DNA of 64,000 nt, taken from NCBI RefSeq assembly GCF_001457815.1, contig NZ_LN898221.1, positions 515,053 through 579,052 of the forward strand. Direction: 5' to 3'. Under the pieces are notes generated by a model. It did no database searches and had not been told where the DNA came from. It saw only the letters and a list, made by a program, of their open reading frames with translations. Shown piece after piece: positions 26,202-35,329 of the stretch (positions are counted from its first letter, which is position 1; every line of letters begins with the position of its first letter). Position numbers and translations under genes: made by a program. Source of the stretch: Vitreoscilla massiliensis. Its GTDB lineage: Bacteria; Pseudomonadota; Gammaproteobacteria; Burkholderiales; Neisseriaceae.

Positions 26202-26215
26202 TTTACAGGCCGCTT
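26202..26215 (-). repeat. Solitary DUS-like element overlapping a stop codon
   Basis: TTTACAGGCCGCTT at the 3' end of the CbiM-like gene. Confidence 0.55.
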
Positions 26216-26906
26216 ACCAACGCCTCTCAGGCGCCCGCGGCAAATACACCTCATCGCTGTAAGCATCCAACCATGTCGGTTTAAACGCCACCATCACCGC
26301 CACCAATAAACCGGTTAAGAAACCCTCACCCCACATCAACAACAAAAACACCGGCAATACCTCTTGCTGTATCACATAGGCACTGAAGCGGCCTGTAAGC
26401 GCCAAAGCACTCGCCAAACACAGTCCCGTAAACACCATGCTCACGCCCGCGGTGACAAAACCATTTCCCAAGATGAACACAAACAAATGCTTGGGCAACA
26501 CCCGACGCATCAGCGCCATCAAGGCCATATTCACCAGCCACGCTGGCAATACCGCCAACAACACATTGACAGGCAAAACCAACCACTGTTGCCCATGCCA
26601 AGCACTGGGCGCATAAAAAGCCACGCACACCAATAACAACACACCCAGTGCCGTTCGCGCTTGTAACATCAAACAGGCCAAAGTCATGCCGATTAAATGC
26701 AAGCCCAAACCGGCACTGGCGCCGCGACTGACATTGATGCTCAAGCCCCATAAAAACAGCAGCAACAGCAGCAAAGCCACACTCCGCCCTTGCCACAGCC
26801 GCCGCCACAATAAGCGCTCCTGCCCAACCCAGACCAGCAATGCCGCAAGTAGCGCGGTCGCGGCATACGCCAAGGCAACAGGAACGTCTTTATCCAGCAA
26901 CACCAT
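26214..26906 (-). CDS. CbiM-like energy-coupling-factor permease
   Basis: A 230-residue inner-membrane protein with six or seven helices. SINVSRGASAGLGLHLIGMTLACLML and the later FILGNGFVTAGVSM match the CbiM/PF01891 family, substrate-binding permeases for cobalt or nickel. No ATPase or CbiQ partner is nearby, so it may act alone or with distant partners. Its start overlaps the end of the nudix gene by 17 bases, implying translational coupling. Confidence 0.7.
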   Translation of the reverse strand: MVLLDKDVPVALAYAATALLAALLVWVGQERLLWRRLWQGRSVALLLLLLFLWGLSINVSRGASAGLGLHLIGMTLACLMLQARTALGVLLLVCVAFYAPSAWHGQQWLVLPVNVLLAVLPAWLVNMALMALMRRVLPKHLFVFILGNGFVTAGVSMVFTGLCLASALALTGRFSAYVIQQEVLPVFLLLMWGEGFLTGLLVAVMVAFKPTWLDAYSDEVYLPRAPERRW

Positions 26907-27531
26907 GTTTGTGTTCTTTCACATAAGCTTGGTAACGCTCTGCCAAAGCCAGCAAAATGGTCGCAGTCGCGCCCCAAATGTGTTCGGTATGGGTGAATTT
27001 CACCGTGTGAAATTCTTGTTTATCGCGGATGATCGGGTATTGCACATAGCGTTTGGGCTGCATCAAATGCGCCAATGGCACCATAAATACCTTCGCCACC
27101 TCGTCGGCACAAGGGGCGATATTGGTGTGTGGTTTGAGCAAGCCAATGATCGGCACCACATTGTAAGCACTGACCGTAGGCAACGGCGGCATTTGTCCCA
27201 AGACCTCAATGCTGTCCAAGGGCACACCCAGTTCCTCATGCGCTTCGCGCACTGCCGTGGCAACAATATCAACATCAGCAGCGTCTTTTTTGCCACCCGC
27301 GAACGACACTTGACCGGCATGTTGGTGCAATTGCGGCGAGCGCACCGTCAACACCACTTGTGCCAAGCTACCAGGCTCTATTAATACCATAACTGCGGCC
27401 GGCCTGAATTGATCTGTGCCCAATTGCTGCAAATAAGGCAATTGCGCCTGTAAATTCGGGTAACACACCTCGCTCAAATCTTGGCTGACACAGCGCCGCC
27501 ACAGCGTCCAATCAAAAAATGCGTCTGTCAT
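26890..27531 (-). CDS. nudL: CoA pyrophosphatase-type Nudix hydrolase
   Basis: A 213-residue cytoplasmic hydrolase. The Nudix box reads GGKKDAADVDIVATAVREAHEELG, with the CoA-pyrophosphatase form GG..D..D. It is preceded by a NuCoA-like motif (VLTVRSPQLHQHAGQVSF). It is expected to split CoA or its derivatives into 3',5'-ADP and phosphopantetheine. The ATG at 27531 fits the family length; the open frame extends 32 codons further upstream without a ribosome site. Confidence 0.85.
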   Translation of the reverse strand: MTDAFFDWTLWRRCVSQDLSEVCYPNLQAQLPYLQQLGTDQFRPAAVMVLIEPGSLAQVVLTVRSPQLHQHAGQVSFAGGKKDAADVDIVATAVREAHEELGVPLDSIEVLGQMPPLPTVSAYNVVPIIGLLKPHTNIAPCADEVAKVFMVPLAHLMQPKRYVQYPIIRDKQEFHTVKFTHTEHIWGATATILLALAERYQAYVKEHKHGVAG

Positions 27532-27754
27532 CACTAGACATCCATCAGGAAAACATTCAGTATACCTTTTAATGCAAAATTTAAGCCAAGGAGTCCGATA
27601 AAAATCGAGCAGCTGCGTAAAAACCATTTTGACTAGAGCTGATTTAATGATACGCTTCCCTAAGAGTCTTAATTAGAGCCTAATTAAGCCAATCGTTTGG
27701 CAATGTTTAACATCTCGAGTAACACAGTAGCAAATCCATATTGAGGAGAACTAT

Positions 27755-29470
27755 GTGAATCAGCCGTTTAATTTTGATCCGAAACAGATGTCTGAAGCCA
27801 TGGAACAATGGCAAAAATTATGGTTAAACGCCTGGCAACCTGGCGCCAACGCCGCCAAACAAACCGCCGCCAATGAAAGCAACAATGTTTGGCAACAAAT
27901 GCTCACTCAGCAAACAGAGATGTGGCAAAAAAATTTGGCATCGATGTTCTCATTGCCGAATAATCACATCCCTTCTGCTGCTGAACAATGGCAAAATCTG
28001 CCATTCTTTCAAAACGTGCAGAAAATGTACGCGCAAACCTGCGATTTCGTTGAGAACCAATTGCAAAGTAATCCGGCCTATTCTCGTTTAAGTGCAGAAC
28101 AACAAGACAATATGGCCTTCATGACGCGCCAGTATTTGTCGGCAATGAATCCCAACAATTACTTGATGACCAATCCCGAAGCCTTGCAAGAAGCGTTTCA
28201 AACCCAAGGCCAAAGCTTGGTCAAAGGCATGCAAAACTACTTAAGCGATTTGGAAAAAGGCCGCATCACCATGTCGGACGAAAGCCAATTCGTGATGGGT
28301 GAAAACATTGCCGCAACACCGGGCAAAGTGGTGTTGAAAAACGAATTGATTGAATTGCTACATTACAAGCCGACTGCCGCCAAAGTGTATGCCAAACCTT
28401 TGCTCATCGTGCCACCGTGCGTGAACAAATACTATTTGATGGACTTGGGTCCGCAAAAATCTTTGGTCGAATACTATGTGGAACAAGGCTATAACGTGTT
28501 CTTGGTGTCTTGGCGCAGCGCCGTCGATGAAACCAAACACTTCACTTGGGACACTTATGTCGAACGCGGCGTCATCAGCGCGGTCAATGCGGCCTGTAGC
28601 ATCAGCAAACAAGACAGCATCAATGCCTTGGGCTTCTGCATCGGTGGCTTGATCTTATCGACTGCTTTGTGCGTGCTCAAAGCACGTGGCGAACAACGCA
28701 TAGACAATGCCATCTTGATGACGTCTATGGCCGACCATACCGAACCGGGCGACATCAAATACTTCCTGTCTGAAGACGTGGTGCGCATGCGTGAAGGCAA
28801 AATGGCGCAAGGCGGCATCATCAGCGGTTTGGAATTACAGGCCACATTCTCGGCTTTGCGTCCAGACGATTTGGTGTGGAATTATGTGCAAAACAATTAC
28901 TTAAAAGGCAAATCACCGACTTCGTTTGATTTGTTGTACTGGAACAATGATTCAGTAGACCTGCCTTTGCCCATGCACACTTTCTTCTTACGCCAATTCT
29001 ATTTGAACAATGCCTTAACCAAACCGGGCAGCATGAGCGTGTGCGGTGTGCCAATAGACTTGCGTAATATTGATATCCCGTTATACTTCTTTGCCGCTGA
29101 GGGTGATCACATCGTTCCTTGGTTGGCGGTTTACAGTGGCTTGCCTTTGTATGGCGACGCGCAAGAGCGCCGTTTTGTACTGGGCGAATCTGGCCACATT
29201 GCCGGTGCCATCAATCCGGTATCCAAAGACCGCCGCAGCTATTGGACGGGCAACACCGCCGGTAAAAGCGCTGAAGAATGGCGTGCCACTGCCGAAAATC
29301 ACAAAGGCAGTTGGTGGAAAGATTTGAACACATGGCTGTCTAGCCGCTCTGGTAACTTGGTGAATGCCCCTAAAACCTTGGGCAACTCATCGCACAAGCC
29401 ACAAGCTAATGCACCAGGTGAATATGTGCGCGCTCAAGCCATGAATGTGGTCAAAGCACACTTGGTTTAA
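27755..29470 (+). CDS. phaC: Class I poly(3-hydroxyalkanoate) synthase
   Basis: A 571-residue polymerase that builds polyhydroxybutyrate from 3-hydroxybutyryl-CoA on granule surfaces. The lipase-like box is GFCIGG, with nucleophile Cys295. The catalytic Asp is in AAEGDHIVPW and His in GESGHIAGAIN. The length is typical of class I enzymes. The start is GTG: GAGGAG at 27743-27748 is six bases upstream, and the overlapping ATG is out of frame. phaA follows after 26 bases. No phaB or phasin gene is in the window. Confidence 0.94.
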   Translation: MNQPFNFDPKQMSEAMEQWQKLWLNAWQPGANAAKQTAANESNNVWQQMLTQQTEMWQKNLASMFSLPNNHIPSAAEQWQNLPFFQNVQKMYAQTCDFVENQLQSNPAYSRLSAEQQDNMAFMTRQYLSAMNPNNYLMTNPEALQEAFQTQGQSLVKGMQNYLSDLEKGRITMSDESQFVMGENIAATPGKVVLKNELIELLHYKPTAAKVYAKPLLIVPPCVNKYYLMDLGPQKSLVEYYVEQGYNVFLVSWRSAVDETKHFTWDTYVERGVISAVNAACSISKQDSINALGFCIGGLILSTALCVLKARGEQRIDNAILMTSMADHTEPGDIKYFLSEDVVRMREGKMAQGGIISGLELQATFSALRPDDLVWNYVQNNYLKGKSPTSFDLLYWNNDSVDLPLPMHTFFLRQFYLNNALTKPGSMSVCGVPIDLRNIDIPLYFFAAEGDHIVPWLAVYSGLPLYGDAQERRFVLGESGHIAGAINPVSKDRRSYWTGNTAGKSAEEWRATAENHKGSWWKDLNTWLSSRSGNLVNAPKTLGNSSHKPQANAPGEYVRAQAMNVVKAHLV

Positions 29471-29496
29471 TACCCAATATAATAATGGAGAACAAT

Positions 29497-30672
29497 ATGA
29501 CTGAAGTCGTAATCGTTGCAGCAAAACGTACCGCAATTGGTAATTTCGGTGGGGGTTTGTCTGGTTTGGTCGCACCTGAGTTGGGCGCGACAGTCATCAA
29601 AGCGTTGTTGGAAGAGACCGGCGTTAAAGCCGTGGATGAGGTGATTTTCGGTGAAGTGTTGACCGCTGGTGTGGGTCAAAACCCTGCCCGTCAAGCCGCA
29701 TTGAAAGCCGGCTTGGGCATCGAAACCCCTTGCCTCATCATCAATCAAGTGTGTGGTTCGGGTTTGAAAGTGACCCATTTGGGTGCGCAAGCAATTAAAG
29801 CAGGCGATGCTGACATCATCATCGCTGGTGGCCAAGAGTCTATGTCCAATGCCCCTTACTTGTTGCCACAAGCGCGCAATGGTTACCGCATGGGCGACGG
29901 CAAAGTGGTGGATTCCATGGTGGCAGACGGCTTGACCGATGCTTACAACCATTACCACATGGGCATTACCGCGGAAAACATTGCTGACAAATACAGCATC
30001 AGCCGCGAAAAACAAGACGAATTGGCTGTGGCTTCACAAAACAAAGCCGAAGCTGCACAAGCCGCTGGCAAATTCAAAGAAGAAATCGTTCCGGTATCGA
30101 TTCCACAACGCAAGGGCGACCCTGTGGTGGTAGACACCGATGAATTCATCAAAAAAGGCGCGACCATTGAAAGCATCAGCAAACCAAAACCAGCTTTCAA
30201 AAAAGACGGTACGGTAACCGCTGCCAATGCTTCAGGCATTAACGATGGCGCGGCGGCAGTGATGTTGATGTCGGCTGAGAAAGCCAAAGAATTGGGCTTG
30301 AAACCATTGGCAAAAATCGTGGCTTATGCCTCTGCCGGTGTAGAGCCTGAAATCATGGGCATGGGCCCTGTGCCTGCGGTTAAGAAAACCTTGGAAAAAG
30401 CCGGTTGGACTTTGGATCAAGTGGACTTGATTGAAGCGAATGAAGCGTTTGCCGCCCAAGCCTTGGGTGTGGCTGGCGAATTGAAATTCGACATGAACAA
30501 AGTCAATGTCAACGGTGGTGCGATTGCCTTGGGTCACCCTATCGGTGCTTCTGGTACACGCATCTTGGTGACTTTATTGCACGAAATGCAACGCCGCGAC
30601 GCCAAAAAAGGCTTGGCGACTTTGTGTATCGGTGGCGGCATGGGCGTGGCTTTGGCGGTTGAACGCGCTTAA
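29497..30672 (+). CDS. phaA: Acetyl-CoA C-acetyltransferase (beta-ketothiolase)
   Basis: A 391-residue thiolase that condenses two acetyl-CoA to acetoacetyl-CoA, the first step to polyhydroxybutyrate. The acyl-binding Cys86 lies in NQVCGSGLK, the catalytic His in GHPIGASG, and the second Cys in CIGGGMG near the C-terminus. GGAG six bases upstream supports the ATG at 29497; the ATG four codons earlier overlaps that site. It forms an operon with phaC and ends at a DUS terminator. Confidence 0.93.
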   Translation: MTEVVIVAAKRTAIGNFGGGLSGLVAPELGATVIKALLEETGVKAVDEVIFGEVLTAGVGQNPARQAALKAGLGIETPCLIINQVCGSGLKVTHLGAQAIKAGDADIIIAGGQESMSNAPYLLPQARNGYRMGDGKVVDSMVADGLTDAYNHYHMGITAENIADKYSISREKQDELAVASQNKAEAAQAAGKFKEEIVPVSIPQRKGDPVVVDTDEFIKKGATIESISKPKPAFKKDGTVTAANASGINDGAAAVMLMSAEKAKELGLKPLAKIVAYASAGVEPEIMGMGPVPAVKKTLEKAGWTLDQVDLIEANEAFAAQALGVAGELKFDMNKVNVNGGAIALGHPIGASGTRILVTLLHEMQRRDAKKGLATLCIGGGMGVALAVERA

Positions 30673-30692
30673 GCTCTACCAAACACTTGTAC

Positions 30693-30725
30693 AAGCGGCC
30701 TGTAAAGTTTACAGGCCGCTTTTTT
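30693..30725 (+). terminator. DUS inverted-pair terminator of phaCA
   Basis: AAGCGGCCTGTAAA-g-TTTACAGGCCGCTT followed by a T-run. Confidence 0.85.
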
Positions 30726-31049
30726 ATGCTCTGTGACGCAGTTTTTATGGTGTACCCCAAAATACACTTGCAATGATTTCCTTCCATTGTCGTCATGGCT
30801 AGGCTGGATTAACCCACCTCTGGTTTAAAACCAAGGACATCCATGCATTCAGGATTTACCATATCTTGACGCATCAGCGTTGCCACACATCACTGGAGTT
30901 GCTGCTGCCCCTTTTACTACGGTGATTACTTTCGCCATAGACTTGCGTTGACCGCTGCTGTACACCAACACCTAATTGCCCAATCACGCACTTGTCATCT
31001 ACCCAGCGCAAGGAGACAATGACAGCCCCACCTGTCTTAAGCTAACTTT
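30726..31049. other. Gene-free region
   Basis: About 320 bases without a convincing gene. The minus strand holds an open stretch of about 46 codons ending near 30871 (it includes RWVDDKCVIGQLGVG), without a start or a recognised family. It could be a decayed gene fragment. Confidence 0.35.
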
Positions 31050-31892
31050 ATGCAACACAGCATTGTTTTTATCATCTTAATCGCCGCCGCCATGCACGCC
31101 AGTTGGAACATCTTAATCAAGCGCTGTGGTGAACGCATTCCTTTGGCATCGCAATGGGTGGCGATTTACTGCGGCATTATCGCCGCTTGTGTGTTGCCGT
31201 TTATGACCATGCCTGCCAGCGCCTCGTGGCCGTATTTACTGGCCAGTGCCGTGTTACAGGCCGCTTATTTCTTTTTATTGGCCTTGGCGTATCGGCATGG
31301 CGACTTCAGCGTTGCCTATCCTTTGATGCGCGGTGTGGCACCGATGTTGGTGTTGTTGGTGGCTTATGTCGGCTTGGGTGAGGCCATAGACGCACACAAA
31401 ATCATCGGTATTGTGTTGATTTGCAGCGGCGTATTGGCCTTGTTGCCGCACGGTCATGCTCTGGGTAAAAGCCAAGCCTATGCGCTTGCCAATGCCGCAG
31501 TCATCGCCAGCTACACCTTAATCGACGGCGTGGGTGTGCGCTTATCGCACAGCCCTGTTGCCTATGTGATGCTTACCTTTGTCATTACCGCCCTCATCAT
31601 TGCTGCGTATTGCCTGTGGCATGAACGCGGCCACATGTTTGTCCACATGGGCTGGCGCGAGCATCGCTTATTGGCCAGCGGCGGTGCGTTGTCTTTGGCA
31701 TCGTATGCCTTGGCCTTGTGGTCTATGTTGTTTTTGCCCATAGCAGTGGTGTCGGCGCTGCGTGAAACTTCAATCGCGTTTGGCATAGTCTTGGCAGTAT
31801 GGCTGTTGCACGAACACCTGAGTGTGAAAAAAGCCATCAGTGTGGCCTTCATCGTGTTAGGCGTATTGAGCATACGCTTAACATGGTTTTAA
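31050..31892 (+). CDS. EamA/DMT-superfamily transporter
   Basis: A 280-residue inner-membrane protein with ten helices in two EamA repeats (roughly 1-135 and 145-280). Typical features are MHASWNILIKR near the start, AYPLMRGVAPMLVLL, and ALRETSIAFGIVLAVWLLHE at the end of the second repeat. Substrates of such transporters are metabolites or drugs and cannot be predicted. The stop codon overlaps a DUS copy. It is a single gene. Confidence 0.82.
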   Translation: MQHSIVFIILIAAAMHASWNILIKRCGERIPLASQWVAIYCGIIAACVLPFMTMPASASWPYLLASAVLQAAYFFLLALAYRHGDFSVAYPLMRGVAPMLVLLVAYVGLGEAIDAHKIIGIVLICSGVLALLPHGHALGKSQAYALANAAVIASYTLIDGVGVRLSHSPVAYVMLTFVITALIIAAYCLWHERGHMFVHMGWREHRLLASGGALSLASYALALWSMLFLPIAVVSALRETSIAFGIVLAVWLLHEHLSVKKAISVAFIVLGVLSIRLTWF

Positions 31893-31903
31893 GCGGCCTG
31901 TAA
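31891..31903 (+). repeat. Solitary DUS-like element overlapping a stop codon
   Basis: AAGCGGCCTGTAA begins inside the TAA stop of the DMT transporter. A GAGGCGGCCTGAA-like variant lies nearby on the minus strand (about 31974-31986). Confidence 0.55.
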
Positions 31904-32032
31904 GCTGTTTTAATACGCACAGTATCACCGCTCAACAGACAAGGTTACAGTTCACATAGATAAGCAATGGTTTTCAGGCCGCCTCTAATCCATTACCATC
32001 GCCTAATCTATTCCTATTGAGGCCAGTCCCAA

Positions 32033-32419
32033 ATGCCTATTCGTGCCATTGTTACCACTGCTTTATTGATGCTGTGCGCTTTTAGCACCGAAGCTGCCGA
32101 TTTTAAAAATCAAAAACTGGCTTTGCAAGGCAGCGGCATTGATTGCGGTTTAGACTTCAGCACCGATGGCAAAAGCGTAGACCTGTTTTTGCCCACGGGC
32201 GAGATGTGTGCACCGCTGATGTCGCTGAGGAGCAAATGGCTGGATGCCAACACCTTATTGTTGGTCGAGAAAACCTCGCATGATGACCTGACACCGCCAC
32301 GCACCTTTATTTACAAAGTCAAATCGGTACAAGGCCAACGGGTGGTATTGACCGAAATTTGGACAGGCTGGGGAGAACAAGCCGACCAAGACCAAGAGTA
32401 TTTGCTGGAAGCTCACTGA
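32033..32419 (+). CDS. Small exported protein of unknown function
   Basis: A 128-residue protein with a signal peptide (cleavage after STEAA near residue 22). The mature part of about 106 residues looks like a small beta domain (GSGIDCGLDFSTDG, TFIYKVKSVQGQRVVLTEIWTGWG) with two cysteines. I recognise no family. It has its own gap on both sides. Confidence 0.55.
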   Translation: MPIRAIVTTALLMLCAFSTEAADFKNQKLALQGSGIDCGLDFSTDGKSVDLFLPTGEMCAPLMSLRSKWLDANTLLLVEKTSHDDLTPPRTFIYKVKSVQGQRVVLTEIWTGWGEQADQDQEYLLEAH

Positions 32420-32548
32420 CATATTGCTAGGGATGTTGCTGTATTTAATAGCACTGTGAAATCTAATGAAGCTATCAAAGAAAATGATAAGGACGCATCA
32501 GTCCGACTGTCAGTTTGCCCTATTGCGTGCACACTGATGCCAACAACA

Positions 32549-32570
32549 AAGGCTGGGAAAACCCAGCCTT
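32549..32570 (-). terminator. Rho-independent terminator of cstA-ybdD
   Basis: AAGGCTGGG-aaaa-CCCAGCCTT, then TGTTGTTGG on the minus strand, 16 bases beyond the ybdD stop. Confidence 0.7.
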
Positions 32571-32585
32571 ATCCTTAACACCGTC

Positions 32586-32789
32586 TTAACAACAACCGCG
32601 ACTGCCCTTGCCTCCCAAACGCCGCTTCTGACAGTAATCGATGAATTGCTTTTCTGTCATCACCGGCGTGTTGGCATTGTGGCGGCGTTGCTGCGCCACA
32701 TAGCGCTGATAATCGGGCAGTCCCACCATCAAATGCGTGGTTTCTATCCACAAGCGCCACAAGCGCTTAATGCGATTTAGATGTAACAT
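32586..32789 (-). CDS. ybdD: YbdD/YjiX-family (CstA-associated) small protein
   Basis: A 67-residue protein of the YbdD/DUF466 family: RLWIETTHLMVGLPDYQRYVAQQ and FIDYCQKRRLGGKG. It ends in Cys-Cys. In enterobacteria this small protein works with the pyruvate transporters BtsT/CstA. Its start overlaps the cstA end by 23 bases and GAAGG lies just upstream, so it is translationally coupled. Confidence 0.88.
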   Translation of the reverse strand: MLHLNRIKRLWRLWIETTHLMVGLPDYQRYVAQQRRHNANTPVMTEKQFIDYCQKRRLGGKGSRGCC

Positions 32790-34851
32790 GGCCTTCTACC
32801 TCATTGCGGTTAACAGCAGGCACCTCTTTGGCTGTAGACCAACCAATTTTATACGCTTTCAGGCCGACTTTTAAGCCCCAAAACGCCACCGTCACCACCA
32901 CCAACAAGAACAAAGCGGTCAAGCCCGAATTCACATAATCGTTGAACACGATTTGCTGCATTTGTGCCATGTCTTTCGCCGGTGCCAATACCTCGCCTTT
33001 GGCCGCCGCCGCACTGTATTTGTCCGCGTGAGCCAAGAAACCGATGGCCGGTTTGGAGTGGAAGATTTTTTGCAAACCAGCTGTGGTGGTGACTATCAGC
33101 AGCAACACTGCTGGTACCAACGGCACCCACACAAACTTCTCGCGCTTCATCTTAATCAAAATCACCGCCACCGTAATCAAAGCCACACCGGCGAGCATTT
33201 GGTTACCGATACCGAACAGCGGCCACAAGGAATTAATGCCACCGAGTGGATCGGTGACACCCACATACAGGAAATAACCCCACAAAGCCACGGCCAAGAA
33301 CGTGCCTATCAGGTTGGCTGGCAAGGATTCGGTATTGGCAAATGGTTTGATAAAAATGCCGACCAAGTCTTGAATCATAAAGCGGCACACGCGCGTGCCC
33401 GCATCCACCGCAGTCAAGATGAACAAGGCTTCAAACAACAAGGCAAAATGGTACCAAAACGCCATCATCTCTTTGCTGCCGATGAATTGGTGCATGATGT
33501 GCGCCATGCCCACCGCCAGAGTCGGTGCACCACCAGCACGCGACAAGATGGAATTTTCACCGATGTCGCTGGCCATTTGATTGATGGCATCGGGTGTCAC
33601 CGCAAAACCCCACTGCGTAATCACTTCGGCCGCATGTGCAGGGTCAGTACCAATCACCGCCGCGGGCGAATTCATGGCAAAGTAAATGCCCGGGTCCAAG
33701 GTCGCCGCCGCACACAAAGCCATGATGGCAACAAAACTCTCCATCAACATGCCACCGTAACCGATCATGCGCACATCGGCTTCATTGGAAATCATCTTCG
33801 GCGTGGTGCCTGAAGAAATCAAGGCATGGAAGCCCGAAACCGCACCACAGGCAATGGTAATGAACAAGAACGGGAACAAATCACCCGAGAACACTGGGCC
33901 AGTGCCATCGACAAACTTGGTCACAGCCGGCATTTCCAAGCTGGGATTGACGATTAAGATGCCTATGGCCAACAACACGATGGTGCCGACTTTCAAGAAA
34001 GTCGACAAATAATCGCGCGGCGTTAACAACAGCCACACAGGCAATACCGCAGCGATAAAGCCATAAATAATCAAGGCCCAAGTCAGTTGGATGCCATCCA
34101 AGGTGAACATGGGCGCCCATGTTTCACTGCGCGCCACGCTTTCACCAAAGTGTATGGCCAACATCAATAAGATAAAGCCCACAATCGAAATTTCACCGAT
34201 TTTTCCTGGACGGATGTAACGCGTATAAATGCCCATAAATAAGGCAATCGGGATGGTCATGGCGATGGTAAACGTACCCCACGGGCTGTTAATCAAGGCT
34301 TTCACCACGATCAAGGCCAATACCGCCAAGATAATCACCATAATCATCAAAATACCGATGGAGGCAATGATGCCCGGCACCGTGCCCATCTCTTGCTTGA
34401 TCATGTCACCAAGCGATTTGCCATCGCGCCGCATGGAGATGAACAAGACCATCATGTCTTGCACCGCGCCAGCAAACACCACACCAAAGATGATCCACAG
34501 CGTGCCCGGTAAATAACCCATTTGCGCCGCCAATACCGGTCCGACCAACGGGCCCGCACCGGCAATCGCAGCAAAATGGTGACCGAACAACACGCCTTTG
34601 TGAGTGGGCACATAGTCCAAACCATCGTTGTGTCGCTCTGCCGGCGTCATGCGCAGCGGATCGAGCTGCATCACGGTTTTGGCGATGTACAAACTGTAGA
34701 AGCGGTACGCAATCATGTACACACATACCGCTGCCACAATAATCCACACCGCACTGATGCTCTCACCTCGATTGAGCGCCAATGTGGCAAAGGCCGACAC
34801 ACCAACCACCACCACGATGGCCCATAACAGCCATGTTTTGAGTTGTTGCAT
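32767..34851 (-). CDS. cstA: CstA-family pyruvate/peptide transporter
   Basis: A 694-residue inner-membrane protein with about 16-18 helices. Family signatures: NDGLDYVPTHKGVLFGHHFAAIAGAGPLVGPVLAAQMGYLPG in the first third (positions about 70-110), the PKMISNEAD region, and SGTTP. CstA-family proteins import pyruvate or peptides and are induced when carbon runs short. AAGGAAG precedes the ATG. Together with ybdD it forms a two-gene operon. The AT-rich region upstream presumably carries control sites, but I could not identify any. Confidence 0.92.
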   Translation of the reverse strand: MQQLKTWLLWAIVVVVGVSAFATLALNRGESISAVWIIVAAVCVYMIAYRFYSLYIAKTVMQLDPLRMTPAERHNDGLDYVPTHKGVLFGHHFAAIAGAGPLVGPVLAAQMGYLPGTLWIIFGVVFAGAVQDMMVLFISMRRDGKSLGDMIKQEMGTVPGIIASIGILMIMVIILAVLALIVVKALINSPWGTFTIAMTIPIALFMGIYTRYIRPGKIGEISIVGFILLMLAIHFGESVARSETWAPMFTLDGIQLTWALIIYGFIAAVLPVWLLLTPRDYLSTFLKVGTIVLLAIGILIVNPSLEMPAVTKFVDGTGPVFSGDLFPFLFITIACGAVSGFHALISSGTTPKMISNEADVRMIGYGGMLMESFVAIMALCAAATLDPGIYFAMNSPAAVIGTDPAHAAEVITQWGFAVTPDAINQMASDIGENSILSRAGGAPTLAVGMAHIMHQFIGSKEMMAFWYHFALLFEALFILTAVDAGTRVCRFMIQDLVGIFIKPFANTESLPANLIGTFLAVALWGYFLYVGVTDPLGGINSLWPLFGIGNQMLAGVALITVAVILIKMKREKFVWVPLVPAVLLLIVTTTAGLQKIFHSKPAIGFLAHADKYSAAAAKGEVLAPAKDMAQMQQIVFNDYVNSGLTALFLLVVVTVAFWGLKVGLKAYKIGWSTAKEVPAVNRNEVEGHVTSKSH

Positions 34852-35277
34852 TTCTCTTCCTTTTTATTATGAATGAATTTAAACAGTCGTTTGAAAACGC
34901 CTGTGGTTTCAATCTAGAACAATCACCGCGGCAGCACAAGGTCAGTGCGATTTAAAGTTAAGATAGGTTAAGCCGAATTTATAGAATAATTTTATGAAGT
35001 GAAATTACTGTATCTAAATCATTTGCTTAAAAAGTGAACCTTCATTTTCAAACCACCCATCACATTTCCCAAGCTTGCCATTTTGTACCAAAAATACGCC
35101 AAATATATTTTTCTGCCAGATGAAACTGGCTGGCAATCACAGCAAAATTTATACTCAAATACAGTATATATATATGCACTCAAGATGGATTCAGATTTCA
35201 AATTCTTACTACACCAAATGCGTCTTCGCGCATTTATATGCTAAAAGTACGTGCAACATCTGATTTGCGGAATAACA
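34852..35277. other. AT-rich gene-free region upstream of cstA
   Basis: About 430 bases without a credible gene. It holds the cstA promoter region. A loose repeat, GTTAAG-atag-GTTAAG (34966-34981), resembles a two-component regulator site, but its period is 10 bases rather than the 11 seen at 3982 and 6218. Confidence 0.4.
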
Positions 35278-35312
35278 AGCGGCCTGTAAACCTTCTAGGC
35301 TTACAGGCCGCT
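35278..35312 (-). terminator. DUS inverted pair
   Basis: AGCGGCCTGTAA and its complement around an 11-base loop, just beyond the hydrolase stop. Confidence 0.7.
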
Positions 35313-35329
35313 ATTTTGATTACTCCACC

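Noticed and set aside
30800..31049. Minus-strand 46-codon frame as a transposase remnant
   Set aside because: No transposase motif is recognisable, and it has no start codon.
34966..34981. GTTAAG repeat upstream of cstA as a third PmrA-like site
   Set aside because: The period is 10 rather than 11 bases and the first base does not match; likely AT-rich chance.
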